Positions 1 to 13,803 of a stretch of DNA of 64,000 nucleotides are shown piece after piece; the first letter of the stretch is position 1, and the number at the start of each line of letters is the position of its first letter. The translations under genes and the position numbers were made by a program. The DNA is from Acridotheres tristis (lineage: Eukaryota > Chordata > Aves > Passeriformes > Sturnidae), in NCBI GenBank assembly GCA_037013685.1, contig CM072919.1:48938616-49002615 (forward strand). Direction: 5' to 3'. The notes beneath the pieces are model-generated. The model did not search any database. It worked only from the letters and a program-made list of their open reading frames with translations, and had not been told where the DNA came from.

Positions 1-1669
1 TACTACAAATGCACTCGCATATGTGGGATACAACAAAATAACACATTTGCCCTTTTTCAGGAATCATGTTTTTGTAAGACTTCATGACAGCACATAAGTG
101 CAGCCTCTTATTAGGAACTTTTCTCCTGCATAAATTCTGGGAAGTCTGAAATGGGAAGCTAAACTAAGCAAAGGCAGATTAGGTCATCCACACTTGGCAA
201 GAAGAGCCGGAGCACAAACACAGCTCAGTTATGACAGCCTTTGGCTGAACATTTTCACTGCAGTTATTGTGAAGTGTTAATACATCTTGTAAGTTATAAC
301 ATGGTCCTTCTCATTGTGACAGACTTGTGACAAAGAACCATGCTAGCATTTGGATAAACAAACATAAAACATTCTTGGAAGGAGAAAATTGATAGCTGAA
401 CCTTATTCAACCCTCTCTTCTCTGGTGCAACATTTTCAAAAATATTTCTTACCTCTAGGAAATGGAGTTTCAGAATCTTTTCAAAGTACTGGTATTTCTT
501 AACTAAAATTCTACTGTTGCGAATGTCTAAATTGTCTCCAATAACCAATATTTTACCTAACAAGCCATTATAAATTTAGTATTAAATTTCTTATATTGTT
601 GCCATATGAAATCCTCTGTCAAATATTTTAAAATCCCTTGCATATCTATATATTCTGCTCTTAATCTAAATGCTGGGCTGCTCATGATGATACCAAAAGA
701 AAAACTAACCCAAACAATATTTTAGTTGTATTTGTTATTATCAGAGGTCATGCTGAAATAACTTATCTTTTTCAATTCCAATATATAATTTTGCTATAAA
801 ATAAGCATAGTGAAGTTAATAAAAGTAGTGGTTAGATGAGGCTAGAATTTGTTGAAAGGAAAAAAGAAGATATGGTCATGGTCCAAAGAAAGATGACTGG
901 GATGAAAGGGAAGGAAAAGAGTTGAAAAAATTTATTTAATACTGTTTTGAAACCTGAGAAGAAGCTGACACACAATGATAATATTTTAGTACATAAATAG
1001 TTTTACAAAGAAGGCTGTCATCAGTTCCTTTCTGTGGCTTTCAGGGGGCAGGGGTTAGAGGAGAGGGAGTTGAAAGAGACTGGGTTGAAAATTAGCAGGG
1101 ATTATTAGTAAAAGCTTTCCTAAATATGAAGAGATGAACAAAAATGGGGTATATATAAAAGCTGAAAAATACACTGCATTTTAAGAATTAGTTGAGTAAA
1201 CATCTCTTGATAATGTCCTCAAGGCAGATATTCTGCCTGTGGTTCCAAAGGTATTGGGTTGGTTTTATAGACATGGCTGTCACAATTCCCACAGCTATTC
1301 AAATGTCTGATTTTGATCTCCTTGTCCATGCTTGTGGTGTTAATGAAAAAGGAATTTTGGGAATCTACTGTAATTCATTGCCCTTGGACTCATAGACAGA
1401 TTTCCACATATCTTAAAGAAAAAAAAAAAAAAAGGTTAGGAATTAAGAAATTTATTGCTACCTATGCATTAAAAAGTGCGCCTAAATTCAGCCTGAGCAA
1501 AGATCAAGGTGTGACTACCCAATTAGAGAAAAGAAGAGGAAAACAGATAGGAAAGGAGAGCATCTGAGATGAAATAAGAAAAAACTGTTATTTTCTCTCT
1601 TCACCCGTCGCTCTGTCTCTCCCCTCTGTTTGAGAATTCACAAGGTTCTAGAACTTCCTGTGTTCCATT
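1..1669. other. Unique AT-rich sequence, no gene seen
   Basis: No open frame here has recognisable protein content, and several of the short frames begin at TTG or GTG rather than ATG. A TATA-like string (TATATATAAAAG) lies at 1150-1161 and a run of about 15 A lies near 1420-1435. Neither is supported as functional by a neighbouring exon. The simplest reading is intronic or intergenic DNA. Confidence 0.6.
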
Positions 1670-1941
1670 GACAAGACTCAAAGAAATGAAGCTGTGTCAG
1701 GGGAGGTTAAAGCTGGGTATTAGGAAAAGTTTCTTCACCCAGGGGGTGGTTGGGCACTGGAACAGCTCCCCAGGGCAGTGGTCACAGCATCAGCCTGACA
1801 GAGTTCAAGCAGTGTTTGGACAGTGCTCTCAGCCACATGGTGTGACTCTTGGGGCCTGTCCTATGTAAGGTCATGAGTTGGACTTTGGTGATCCTTGAGG
1901 ATCTCATCCAACTCAGGACCTTCTATGATGCTGTGATTCTT
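1670..1941 (+). mobile_element. CR1 LINE 3' fragment (CR1-X-like tail)
   Basis: This is the last 270 bp or so of a CR1 non-LTR retrotransposon in sense orientation, truncated at its 5' end as most CR1 copies are. It contains the coding tail of ORF2 (the TTAGGAAAAGTTTCTTCACC block, then a tract for W-N-S-P-G-like residues). The conserved 3' UTR phrase of the GATCCTTGAGGATCTCATCC type follows, and it ends with CTATGATGCTGTGATTCTTT, a degraded CR1 terminal octamer run. The reading frame is broken, so no protein is expected. The tail matches the subgroup with the 'gatccttgtgggtccc' style of 3' end. Flanking duplications were not recognised. Confidence 0.88.
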
Positions 1942-4900
1942 TCTGAGTATCAAGAACTATCTGTGAATATTCTAGAGCAGAACAGGGAAAATCCTGGTTA
2001 CCAATGCCTATAATTCATTTAAATCATCACAGACTTTGATTCCCTTCTTTTATGGGGATCTTGGCAAAAATGGGACCACGGCCTCTGGGTGTAGAATATA
2101 ACAATGTAGTGCATTTTTCAGCTCCTAGTGACTGCAGTGTGCATCAGCCCAGTCTCTGAAGAATGTAGAATAACCATATGTTAGCCAGAGATGTTGAAGA
2201 GAGGGCTTTTGGCTCGATAGAGCATCAAGATCTATGTTCCTTTATGCAAAATGGGTCAGTGAAGCATTTGAATAAACAATGAACTTAAAGCTCACATTGC
2301 AGTACACTGCCAAATGTGGATTGTTTCCTTTAAGAGTATTTACCTTTCCTCTGGAATACTTCCAGCCTCTTTGAGAACTCAAGGTATGTTTCATTATTGA
2401 GGTTCACAGTTATATATTGACTCAGATGTCAGAATTTCCATTAAATGCTTCAGTGACTGATGGTCAGGGATAGGCATAGGAGTTCTTGTACCTCCCTTCT
2501 TTATCCACTGAATGCCACCTCCATCCTTAATATTAGGTGATTGTGGTTAACCTGCAAGTCAGACTGTAAAGAAAGCAATTATATAAGAACACACACCTTT
2601 GGCAAATTGCAAAGAAAGGTACATAACTACAAGGTGGTAAAGAGGAACTGTTTAAATCTTGGCAGAGCACAGAATGAATTGGAAATGGTTAACCACAAAG
2701 GCTTCTTGCTTCAAAGTTGTTGCAGGAATAACACTTTCCCCTCCAGTGTTTATACTATGGAAATAACTATGTGACGTTAGAGTAGTACTAGTAATTAAAA
2801 AAAACTTGGCTAGACTGCCTCATAGTATATTAAAAAAAAAAAAAGCTGTGCACATTCACTATCAATTTCATCCCAGTGGCATTACTTAGCATAGTTAGTA
2901 TTAAGATTTGAAGCTATTTTGCATAAACAGGATGACAGCTCAACACAGTTGGAGGTGTTTTCATTGCCAATTTAAATGGTGTTAAATTAGTGAGTATTTA
3001 AGCTATACTAAAACAATTTAGGGTCCAATCCACAAAAGTCTTGGCTCCAGAATATTGTAATATGAATGAAAACTTCAGTTTTAGGCTTCTGTTCAACACA
3101 TTGCTTTGCAACCAGCAATCACTTTCAGTTTAAATATATTACTGCCTTTCTTAGAACTATCCCATCTCACTAGGAATGCAGTCTAGGGTATGTGGTCTCT
3201 TCAATGGGACTAGAGATGCACGGTCCAGTTGAAAAGCTGAAATGCTGCAAGATTAACAACAATAACTCATAATCACAGCAACAACAATTAATAAAAAGGA
3301 TTAATTCAGGGCTTGCAGCAGACAAAGTATTCCTAATGAAGGTGACAATGATTAGTACATGAAAATAAAAAGCTTCAACTCTAAACTGGTTTCCCTCCTT
3401 AAAAAGAACTGCTGTGAACTTGCCTACTAGCAAACGTATTATTTCTTTGGGGTTTTTTCCCCCAACATAAGGGAAGAATTCAAAAGGTCTGATTTCATAC
3501 ACCTATTGTTTCTACTGTTGAGGAGACAGAATGGTGCAGCACCAGGAGAGCCAGGCACTTGATGTGTAGAGTGGTGTGTGGTGCCTTCCAGGGACTCATG
3601 TGCTTTTGGGTTAGTCAAACAAGTACAGGGAGTTAATGGTGCCATCAGATGTGAAGGCAGCTATTTTGCCCACCCTCTGTTCTAGAGGAAAATTGCTGCA
3701 GGAGTTTTTTTCTTTTTTCTTTTTTATTCTTTTTTTCTTACAATAGATTGTGAGTGAGAAGGAGTAAAGGAAAGATTTGAAGGATCAGAGAGAGATGAAA
3801 ATTTTACAGTTGGCACTGCTGTTCTTTTTGTTTTATAAAATTTTTCACCCCACCATGTTTGAAGATAGAGTGTAGACACCAAATTGTTCATGAGTCATTT
3901 CATTCTGGTTACATATATATTTGAAATTTTTATTGGTGGATTTTAGAAACTATTTATTCTTCAGTTATTGCTTTATTTATATATGTAATGGGTTGATTGA
4001 TGTGCTAGCATCCCCCAGGAAGCAGAAGCCTCATTTATGTTTTTTCAAAATAAGTTATTTGCTAACAGACAGGAATTTCACAAACATATGAAGTCAGATA
4101 CTCCTTATTGTTCTGTGTTTTTAATAAGTTCCTGTTGGTGTACATACAGTACCTGTGACAGTCTACCTGTTGAAACAGAGTCCCACACCAGGCAGCTGTG
4201 AATTATGGCAGTCTCCGTAACAAATAAAATACTGCTAAACATTGTGGAATGCAAGCAGTGTTTTTCACTGGCCTGGATGCTCAAAGGATGCTGGTCTTTC
4301 AGACAGCACTTTCCCAAAAGTTGCAGTACATTACTTAAGAATTATTACAATCCTATCTGGTATTGCTTATTTAAAATGAGAAATGTACAGCCATAGTGGA
4401 CTAAAGTGTGACTTACTGAAATGGAGACTTCACTTTGCCTGCTGCTTCATGTGGTTATCTATCTACCTCATTTTAACTTTGAGATGCACATTCCCTTCTA
4501 AAATAGGCAGCAATAATTGGGAATAGGACTATCATGTGGAGAGGAGCAGGTGCTTATATTCAGTATCACATGGTCTTTCTTCACTCCTCCACCCTCCTAG
4601 TACTCACCATTCACAACTATTACCTATTTTTAACTTTGTTTTTAACATTACCTTATTTCTTCTCCTGTCACCTTCTGATGGATCATAGCATATTTCAAAG
4701 CAGAAAGGCTTTGTAAAACCTGTATGTGACTGTACATGAGCAAATATTGAAGGTAAAGATTCAGCTGGGCCCATTTCTTCTTTTGTATCCCAGGCGGGCA
4801 GCTCCAGCTGGCTGCATACCTCTGGAGGTTTGCTTCTGACCACAGGAAGAACTAAAGCCAAATAAAGGGCTGTGGTGGAAAATCAGAGCAAATCAGCTGG

Positions 4901-7900
4901 AGCATGGGCTTGGATCAGAACCTTTTGCTTTCCCTTAAAGAAGCCTGAGACTGTTTTGCTGTTATTGTTGGGTTTTGATCTCTCAAGTGTTTTACAAATG
5001 TGACTAAGCAAGTCTCACAATCCACTGCAAAACAGGTCATAGGCTATTTCATAGAAGGATTAAGTTACAGCAACAGAAAAGGATAACATGAGACAAGGAA
5101 GAGATCCCAGATCTACATTGAGACTGTTTGACTGTGTTTCCCGTGATTTGACATAATAGAAGAACAAATAGAGCGTAGCTGATGGTGTGCAGCAAAGTGC
5201 ACATTATTTGGTTCAGTTCAGATTCTAACTAGCTGGTCCCCTGCAAATCAGAGAGAGCATTTCAGTGCTCACAAATCAACAGCTGCTGGTTCTTATCAAA
5301 CTCTCTCTGTAGTTGGTTTGGCATCTTGCTGTACAGACAGGTATCATATTGTTAGTATGGGACTGAATATACTAATGATGAGGTAATGTTCCTATGGAAG
5401 TGTCTGTGCTAACAGATGTGTTCATAAAAAGACCCGTAATATCATGACACTGCTGCTCAAATGGGTGCTTTCTCTTTTTAACTTTTAGAATAATTGTACT
5501 TGAGAATCTCAGTTTTCATCAGAAATATTAAATACTTGCCTTATGGCTGTAAGAATAATAATTGAAACGTGAGTAGAGCAGGGACCTGAGTCTGCAGTTA
5601 GCCTGACACATAGATCTAAGACCGAACTGCTTTTGTTACTGTCACTATTTTGTTTCTGGTGGCTCTTTATTCATATTATTCAGAGACTTACTGATAGCTC
5701 ACAAAGTATGTAGCTAACGGTGATACTAGTATTGAGAATGGGATGCTTGCTGTCTAATGCAGAACTTCAACTTTTTTTCTCTGACATGAAAATCACTCAA
5801 AAAATATTATCAACACCTTAAAGTGAATCACTGGTAATGAATTCCTATGTTGATATCTAGAAATTGAGCACAGCTCCAAAATCTTCCTGAAGAAAGGAGC
5901 CCTGAAATTGCCCTGTGGCTTCTTCTACCGTACCAGCACATGGCATATTTAAAACCAATTGTACACCCCAAACTCACCAACAAATAGAAATACATGAATA
6001 GAAATGAGCATTAAAAGGAATAATGTGAGACAACAGCTATTTCATTGATAGTAGAGCCCCTGCAAGAGGAGCTCTGAGGATGAAATAGCAATAGAAAGGA
6101 TATCAAGGTTCTTGCCAAATAATTCATATTAGTATACAAATATGTGGCAAGAGGACTCTAAGCATGCCCATATTCATACAGAAGTGCTCTGAAGCCTTAA
6201 CAATGCACAGCCAAGGTGTGACAGGTAGTAACTAGAGAGTTTTCCTACCTGCCTCATCAGCATATAGTAAGCATGACGCCTTCTCAGAAATGGTATCAAA
6301 ACAAAGATCTAAGTATTATTCAATGAAAAACTTGGGAGGCAAAAGTTTGTATGTCATAAATAACCATATCTGAAATTTGGATGTAAGGTTTGTCTTTTGG
6401 CAGGTTAAATAAAAAAGCTAGAAGACTTCAAATATAGAATTTGAAGGTTTGAAGACCCATAAATTGCAACTTGATATTGGTTTTGTACCTGGGGTATTTA
6501 ATAGAGTAATTTAAAGGGTTTTTGAAGGATTACACGGTAATTATATTGCAATGAATGGTGACTTGGTCTGGATTGTGAATGACACAGAACAAGAAAACCT
6601 ACGTCCTTATAAAGATAATGGAAATCTCTGAATTTTAAGAAGTCTAAAAATTGTTTTAGCAGCCATTACAGTTATTAGGCAAACACTAAAAATAGACAAC
6701 ATAATTGCTAATTTGAATTAAATAAAGTCTCCATTCATAGTACAAAGTGCATCTACATGACTTTTGAGTTCAGATTAAATTCTTTTCATACACATTGAAA
6801 GTCAACAGGCCCTCATGGGACCTGATGGAAAACTACTTCACCTGGAATTCAAAAGACATTTACAATAGCCATTTTAAAATTATTAAGGCTTAACTAATCA
6901 GTTGGCTGATTGATATGTCATCAGAAAAAGAAAAGTATACAGGACAGCTTTGGTTATCACAAACAAATTCTGCTGCTTATAGACCCACTGCAAGAGACCC
7001 TGAAGTCTTCCACCTTGCTACACTGATTACTGCACTATCCTTCACCCACCTGCTCTGTCCCAGGCTATCATCCATATCAAGGGCTATTCTTCAGGAATTT
7101 CCCAAGGCGCTTACACCTTTCTTCTTGAGTGTTTATAGCACCTGTGTGAGGCAGTAGGCAATTACCCCCCAGATGAGCTTTTCCTGCAGCAGAGACAGCT
7201 GTATTTGCGTGTGGATCAGCAAGCAGGGCAATAAAATCTGTGCTCAGACTGAAAGAAAGACGGGGGGAAGAAAAGAGCCTACTTGTAATTTCCTGAGCTT
7301 TTCTCTAAATAAAATAGCATTACACACAAGTAATGTAATTATATAAAATATAGTTAATTCAAAAAACTCCATCACAAAACCATATGAAAATATATTAATG
7401 TAAATATATTCGTGTACATATTGTGCTGAAACTATAGAAATGTGTGGCTGAACTTACAGCTATACTTTCAGAAAGAACACCTTTTAAATGCCTTCTATAC
7501 AAACAGCATGCAGATGGTGGGACTTAAACTATTTGGGAATCCATACCTGTTTTCAGTGTCCTGAGAAACTGTTTTCAGAGGAAGCATTGAGTCACTGCTG
7601 ACTCCAGCATCAATGCTGCCACAGAGTCCAGCTAGTACTAGATTAACAAATTGCACTGAACGGAGTCATGCTGGTCCTATGTCTTGACAGCCAGCCACAT
7701 ATAACAGGAACAGGCTGCAATAAACGTAGACTAAGTAGATGAACCAGCATTGTATTTGATGCTACACTCACCTGTCACATCCTGTTTCAAAGATGAATAT
7801 TGTCAGAGATGAATTTAAGTTACAAAAAGGCATGTATGTTTATGTGTCAAGTGATGGTTGAAATATACATCTGAATATCAGTTTACTGGTACGGAAATGT

Positions 7901-8723
7901 ATATATATCCATTGTTTTTGATGGGAAGCAAGGCCATTTATTGGTCAGTTGAGCCCTAAATATGTCAAATATAAAACAGGCATTTCCAGAAACTAGAACA
8001 GACTCAGGTGTGCTAATTATTCATGCTGTTAATAAGAGTTGGTTCCTTTTTCCAGCCACTTGAGTACTTGTTAAACATTGCAATCACTGCTAAACCTGTT
8101 TATAGATAATAGTTTTATCAAAGCAATGAAATTGTTAGAGAAAAAATTCAGGAGTAGAAAAGGGGCATTGTGGTGAATGACAAGTGGAGACTGTCCCAGT
8201 AGCTTTCAAATTTGGCAAAGCAGTAGTGGGTTCTTCTCTCTTGAAGGTCAATTAAAAATTCTAGCTGTACTGTAAACATAGTTTTCCATATAACACTGCC
8301 ACACAATGTCCAAAGCAGTCCCTTAATATAAAATATCAATTTGATTTTTCTCAGGAGATTAGTTCTTCTTTTGCAATGCAAATATTTTCAAGTGTACTAA
8401 ACACACTCTAACACCTCAGCGTAGGGACTAAACTATTTGCATGCAAAATTACCCAAAGTAGGCAGACTGGCATGAGCTTATGCTTCTGCCATATGTGCTG
8501 AAGAATTTGAGCCAGGAAACTAGTAGTATCTGGATACTATTTACAATTTAAATTTGACTTTATGTTATTATTCAAAAGAGAAAAATAAAAAGCTGTCATT
8601 AAAATTAATGCTATCTGTAGTGCTAAGTTTACCCCAATGTCTTCTGATTGCAATTTTCCAATTAAAAAGTTGATCAGGGAAATACAGAGAATTTTCTTAT
8701 TACAACTTTGACTCTTTTTCTCT
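1942..8723. other. Unique sequence, no gene or clear repeat seen
   Basis: About 6.8 kb of AT-rich DNA in which I recognise no exon, RNA gene or transposon. Small items only: a pyrimidine-rich tract near 3705-3745 and an AATAAA hexamer at 7230-7235. The open frames are all under about 110 codons and have no recognisable motifs. Very old transposon remains cannot be excluded by eye. Confidence 0.5.
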
Positions 8724-8755
8724 CTAAATTTTAGATACATCTAAATTTTAGATAC
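8724..8755. repeat. 17-bp tandem duplication with palindromic core
   Basis: The unit CTAAATTTTAGATACAT occurs at 8724-8740, and its first 15 bases recur directly at 8741-8755. Each copy contains the self-complementary stretch ATCTAAATTTTAGAT or nearly so, so both copies could fold as short AT stems. It is most likely a replication-slippage duplication. Confidence 0.75.
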
Positions 8756-8889
8756 CTTTTCTTAAAATCTGCAGTATCAATCATATTTCTCTGAGACATT
8801 AGTTTATGCGTCATTTCACATTTTCTGCCACACACTTGTGTGTAGAAGGCTGCCTCTGAACTTCATAGGATGGCAGAGTAGAAATCCAA

Positions 8890-8911
8890 TTTTTTTTTTT
8901 TTTTTTTTTTT
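8890..8911. repeat. Poly(T) tract, 22 bases
   Basis: An uninterrupted run of 22 T. It could be the antisense poly(A) tail of a retrocopy, with the body in the T-run's 3' flank (8912 onward, read on the minus strand). I recognise no gene in that flank and see no AATAAA next to the tract, so it is listed only as a homopolymer. Confidence 0.85.
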
Positions 8912-11900
8912 GCCTGGTATATATTCAGGGCCTACCATAGCTTTTGCTTGCATCACAATCAAGTTTGGAGAAACTCTGCTCATTTTAGATGAGCTGCTGA
9001 GATTTTGCATTGACAAATTGGAAAAAAAATTAGATCAGCTGTAATTATCAGTGGAATGCCAGAATGTGGAAAAAGCACAGCTCTTGAGCTTCAAAAGTTC
9101 ATGCAAACACCATTTTCCAAAAACAGCTATTAGCACAACATGGGACAGGGGATGGAGGGAGGGGATTTTGCCTGCTGCTGCAGCTATGCTTACACTTTTG
9201 CTAGATCTTTGCCTGCAGCATCCATTAACACTCTTGTAGCAACAGCCCTCCATGGTGTGAGTATCACTTGCAGAGGGAGCCTGGGCTGTGTGACTGCACT
9301 ATGCTGCCTGTCCTACTCACTGGAAGTGGCAGGCATAATTTGAATGAAGCCAGCTTTGTGCTTCAGTCTTGACTAAATTGCAAGACTTGGTTATAATTTA
9401 TTTGGCTTGAAGTACCACTTCCCCAAGGAGACTGGATTTCAATAACATGTTCCTCTTGCATCACTGCACAGTGATACCTCTGTAAGTATCTTTGGGTAAT
9501 TCTATCCTTTTTCTCTGAAAAAAAATCAGTAGGAAGAAATATCTCACCTTTTTCTTTGTTTTATAATTAAAGGAAATCTTAAAGAAGTTAAATGTGGTCA
9601 GTAAGATCAGCCCAAAAATAAGGAATGTGTCTTCAAAACCAGTTTCAACTCTACAAGCAAAACAATTTCCAGACAAAACTCTCAGATTTCTTTCTTCACC
9701 GTTTCTGTCCATTTTTACAGCAATTGAGTTGAACAGAATGGTAAGCAAATCTGCAGAGTGACTGGGAAAGCAGAGCTATCAACACAAGGCATTTCTCCTC
9801 CTTTGGAGCAGCAGAGAAGCATCTCACCCTTCTCACACTTACTTTCACTACCAATTCAGTGGAGCACTCCCTGCTGAAAACTGTCTTCAGTGAAAACAAA
9901 ATCAATTTTGTATTTCTCCTTCTACCTGGTGTCTGAAAACAAATCTAACATCCACTTGACTCTTGAAAGAAGTACAAGAGTTAATGCTTGCTCTAATTCC
10001 AACATCTCAAGTTAGCAGATATTCTCCTCAAGCAGAAAAGTAAGAATACTAGTGTGGTTTTTTTCTCTCTGAATGAAATCTGGACACAAAGAGAAAATTA
10101 TTGTCTGATACAAATTTTACATATTTTCTGTGGCCTTTTGGTTATGTTGAACTGAATAAAGAATATTTGTTATTGCTCTTATCATTATTGCTGTTTTCTA
10201 AGATAAAACTGATCAAGTTTGATCTCGCCACAACCATGGCATCAAGGTATGCTCATGTGTTTTCCCAGTGTATATTACTCAAAAATGTTTATCCCCATGC
10301 CTCTTTTCCTTTAAAATGGTTACAATGTGTCCCATAGCCAAACAAACCAACACACACTTTGTTTGATTGTCTTCCTACAAATCTTCATAATTGATTTGTT
10401 TTCAGTCTCAGAAAAGCTGAAGAAATTCCTCAGTGAACTCTTTCCTGAGAATACTTTGCTGTAAGAGTATCTCTGTTGTACTGATTATCCAAAAACACCC
10501 CACAAAAATACTCAAAATTTGTGGTTGTGTATCAAGTTTAGTGGAAATTCTCCACATTGCCTGTCTACCCTTGTATATTAATAGCAGTGCAGTTTAAATG
10601 CTGGTTTGATTTCAAACATTGAATTAATGAAGTGCAAATCCCAGCTGACAAGTCTCTACCAAAAGGCATGCCGACATCTCCCTCTGCTGCCGGCAAGGTG
10701 GTGCAGCGACTGGGCGATCCTGGAAGGATAACTTGGGAGCTCATTCCAGCGTCCCCTGGGCCCAACTGGCACTTAGGCTGTGCACTCCCACTGTGGGAGC
10801 AAACCCTTTAAATACAAGATCCTCCCTTTGGCATCTTTCATATTAGCTTTTTTGCTAGAACTCTACATTGCTAAACACCTCATGCACATGGTAATGAACA
10901 TTTTGAAGTGTTTTTCCCTCTGTGAGAACAAAGTCAACTTGCAGGCACTTCCTTACACAGTGCAGATCTGAAAGGTGTCTTGTACCAGATTTCCTCTCCT
11001 CAATTGTACAGAGAATCAAGTCTCCATTGAAAAGCCACTGAGAAACTTGTAGAAGACTATTCGAACACTTTAAAATCAAGATATAGGAATATAAAGTCAA
11101 CTTCTGCCTGCATAATCAGACGAAAAGTATTCTTGAAAATTAGGAACAGGGTCCAATTTGTGGCTGGCTTTTGAACAAATGTGCAAGCAAGATGTGCAAA
11201 ACATCTCTGCCACACAGATATTTTCTCATTAGAAGAATCTGTGACAGTACTTAATGCCCTGGGGAAGAGGTAGCTATGGGGTCACTGTTCCCTCTTCCAG
11301 TCAAAAAGAATGACCTGCAGAGCAAGTGAGGCCAACTTTCTCCTACAGAGTTCCGTCATTGCAGGAGTGCAAGGGCACCTCCAGAAGTGTCCTCTGACAT
11401 TTCAACTCTTTTGAGTATGGGTTGAGACTCAATTTAGTTTTCAAAGGATATGACTCTTCTATTGGAATCATTGCCTTTTGTTTCTGTCTCTGCGATTAAG
11501 TTTCGCTTCTTTATCTAAATTCATGCAAACCTGTCAACCCCATCACCCATCTCTGCTTAGAATTGCTATCCTTTGAGCACCTGAAATAACATATGACAGA
11601 CCTATCCAGTCTCACTCATTTGAAGTGAGCTGTCTCCTTTTGCTTTTGGCTTCATTTTCATGCAGCCGTAAAGATTCACGGCATATATCAATGGAAAATG
11701 TAATATAACACTCAGAAGTTTTCAAATCTCACTCATTCAAATGAGTGTGACTTGACAAGTCTGATGTGATAAAATAATGCAAAGGGGTTTAAAGATTTCA
11801 CTTAAATGCACAATGAAATGAAACCTTTTTTCCTTCTTTTTTTCCTCTGTTTTTTAAAACTTTAGAAATTCATTCTAAAAGGTTGCATCAAGCTGATAGA

Positions 11901-13267
11901 AAAGAGGAAAACTCCTAATGTAAAGTCTGACATTTTTCACCTCCAGACAAGAGTGTTCTTCAGTCACCCTCACACTGGTAAAGTTTTACAAGTGGAGATG
12001 GAGAGTGGGATTGATGTAGGAAATTGCAGATATGAAAAACTGAGGAATTGTATACAATGGAGTAGTGTATTTGCCAGAATAGACTTGCAAAGAAAGAACT
12101 ATAAATTAACTAAGAATTTTGCTCTACCTCCCTTAGCTACTACACTGTAAACAGAGAGAAGAGAAAGGAGACAACAAAAACAGAATGAAAGCTGATAAAA
12201 ACAGATCACCCATCTACATCTGGATGAGTGGGTATTCTATAGTTCACTGATTAGATGTTAGGGAAGGGGAAAAAAAGGAAAAATATCTACACATTTTAAA
12301 AAAGCAGAGGGTTACAGTGAGTGCGAGTCATCCCAGTTTCCGAAGACAGAAAAAATAATTTGGGTAGCTGAGTATAGGCTTCTCGATTTGTTTTTAATAC
12401 ATAAATATTTTTGTATGAGTCTTTAGAAGACCTGGAATCACACATATTCTGCTGGGGCTGGCAAGACCAGTAAGCTCACATCTTAATTGAAAGTGTTCTT
12501 ATTTCTTTAGCATGTGCATCCAGCTTCTTACTTTTATGGACACCATTTTAAAAACCAGTATGTAATGTTCTACATGCAGTGAGATCTAATGAAGGGCACT
12601 GCACTTATGACCTTATAACTCCATGGTGAAGTGAGACATGATTGGAAAAACATTTACATACACATACTGTTTAATTTGGAGACAGGTTCACATTTTTATT
12701 TGGAAAAAACCTCTCCTAGGTTACCCTTTTTTCAGCTTCCTCTAAAGCATATATTACTTTCTGCTCTCAAAAGGGAGAAATTAGTCTAAACAGGCTACTG
12801 TTTTAATCCCTCATGTGTCAATCCTTGTCTTCCTACAATTCATCTCAGTACTAGAATTTAAGTGCTTGTCTTATTGCTGAACTACTTGTGCATCAAGAAC
12901 ATTAAATTCATGGTCATTTAAAGCTACTCAATGTCTCTCTGTGTTCAGAAATCAAGCAGGTCATTGCACTGTGAACAATTTGACACTGCTCAACATTATG
13001 TACTTGCTATTTCATATCTATGACATGTAACTGACCTGTAATACCTTGGATCACCTTTAGACAGACAAAACATAAGGAGAAGGTGGAAGAAAGCCCTACA
13101 AAGTGGTGACAGACAAAGGAAAGGAGGCACAAACAAGTATTGTGGAACTGCTGTGCATAGGCCTTTTCACCGGATAGTGCAACCAGAGATGTGTTTCATT
13201 CCTAGTCCAGAAACCAGTAGGGCCAGTCTTCTTCACCTCCAATCTAAGTTTCCTCCAGGAAGGACCT
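8912..13267. other. Unique sequence, no gene seen; small CpG-richer patch
   Basis: AT-rich DNA with no recognised exon or transposon. Two points stand out. At about 10664-10765 the composition shifts to GC-rich with about five CpG dinucleotides in roughly 80 bases. At 11611-11629 and 11730-11747 there are two related short inverted repeats built on CACTCATT. Open frames in this stretch are short and unrecognisable. Confidence 0.5.
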
Positions 13268-13645
13268 CCACAGTGTTTCCAGCTGGAAAGGACCTTGTGA
13301 GTCTCCAATCCAAACTTCTGTTCCAAGGAAGAGATCAACACTGAATTCAGGTCAGGTTGCTTAAAACATTGTCCAGTTGGGTCCTGAAAACCTCCAATGG
13401 CTGATATGTCACAACCTCTCTAGGCAATCTTTTCTATTCCTAATTACCCTTATAGTGAAATTTTGTTTCCCAATATCCACTGAGAATAGACAATATTTAC
13501 AAAACATTGTGTCATCAGCCTAAAAAAATAGTACAATTGCAGCTCCTCCCTTCTCCCAGATAAATCACCCCCAGCCCTACAGCCTCTCCTTGCAGAGCAA
13601 GGATTCCAGCCCCACCACCTTGACTGGCACCTCTGACCTTGCTTG
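13268..13645 (-). mobile_element. CR1 LINE fragment, antisense, diverged
   Basis: Read on the plus strand this is the reverse of a CR1 3' region. A 'ggaaaggaccttgtgagtc' type start (the 3' end) is followed by 'caggttgcttaaaacattgtccagttgg', 'cctccaatggctgat' and 'acaacctctctaggcaatc', all in standard CR1 order. A diverged continuation through 'cctacagcctctccttgcagag' reaches about 13645. The divergence is higher than in the next CR1, which suggests an older insertion or a different subfamily. The far boundary is approximate. Confidence 0.75.
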
Positions 13646-13803
13646 AAGTTCTTTGGATCTACTTTCTTGTCCATTGTTAGGATGACTTCATGATTTTACT
13701 TTTTCTTGTCATCTTGTCAGGAGATTTTTACAGAAACTTGCAAAGATGAGGCATCATTAAATACTTCCGACCAGGTCCTGGGGACTTGCAGGGGTCAAGA
13801 TTA

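Noticed and set aside
8890..9016. Processed pseudogene on the minus strand ending at the T22 tract
   Set aside because: No recognisable gene in the body, no AATAAA before the tract and no flanking duplication found by eye.
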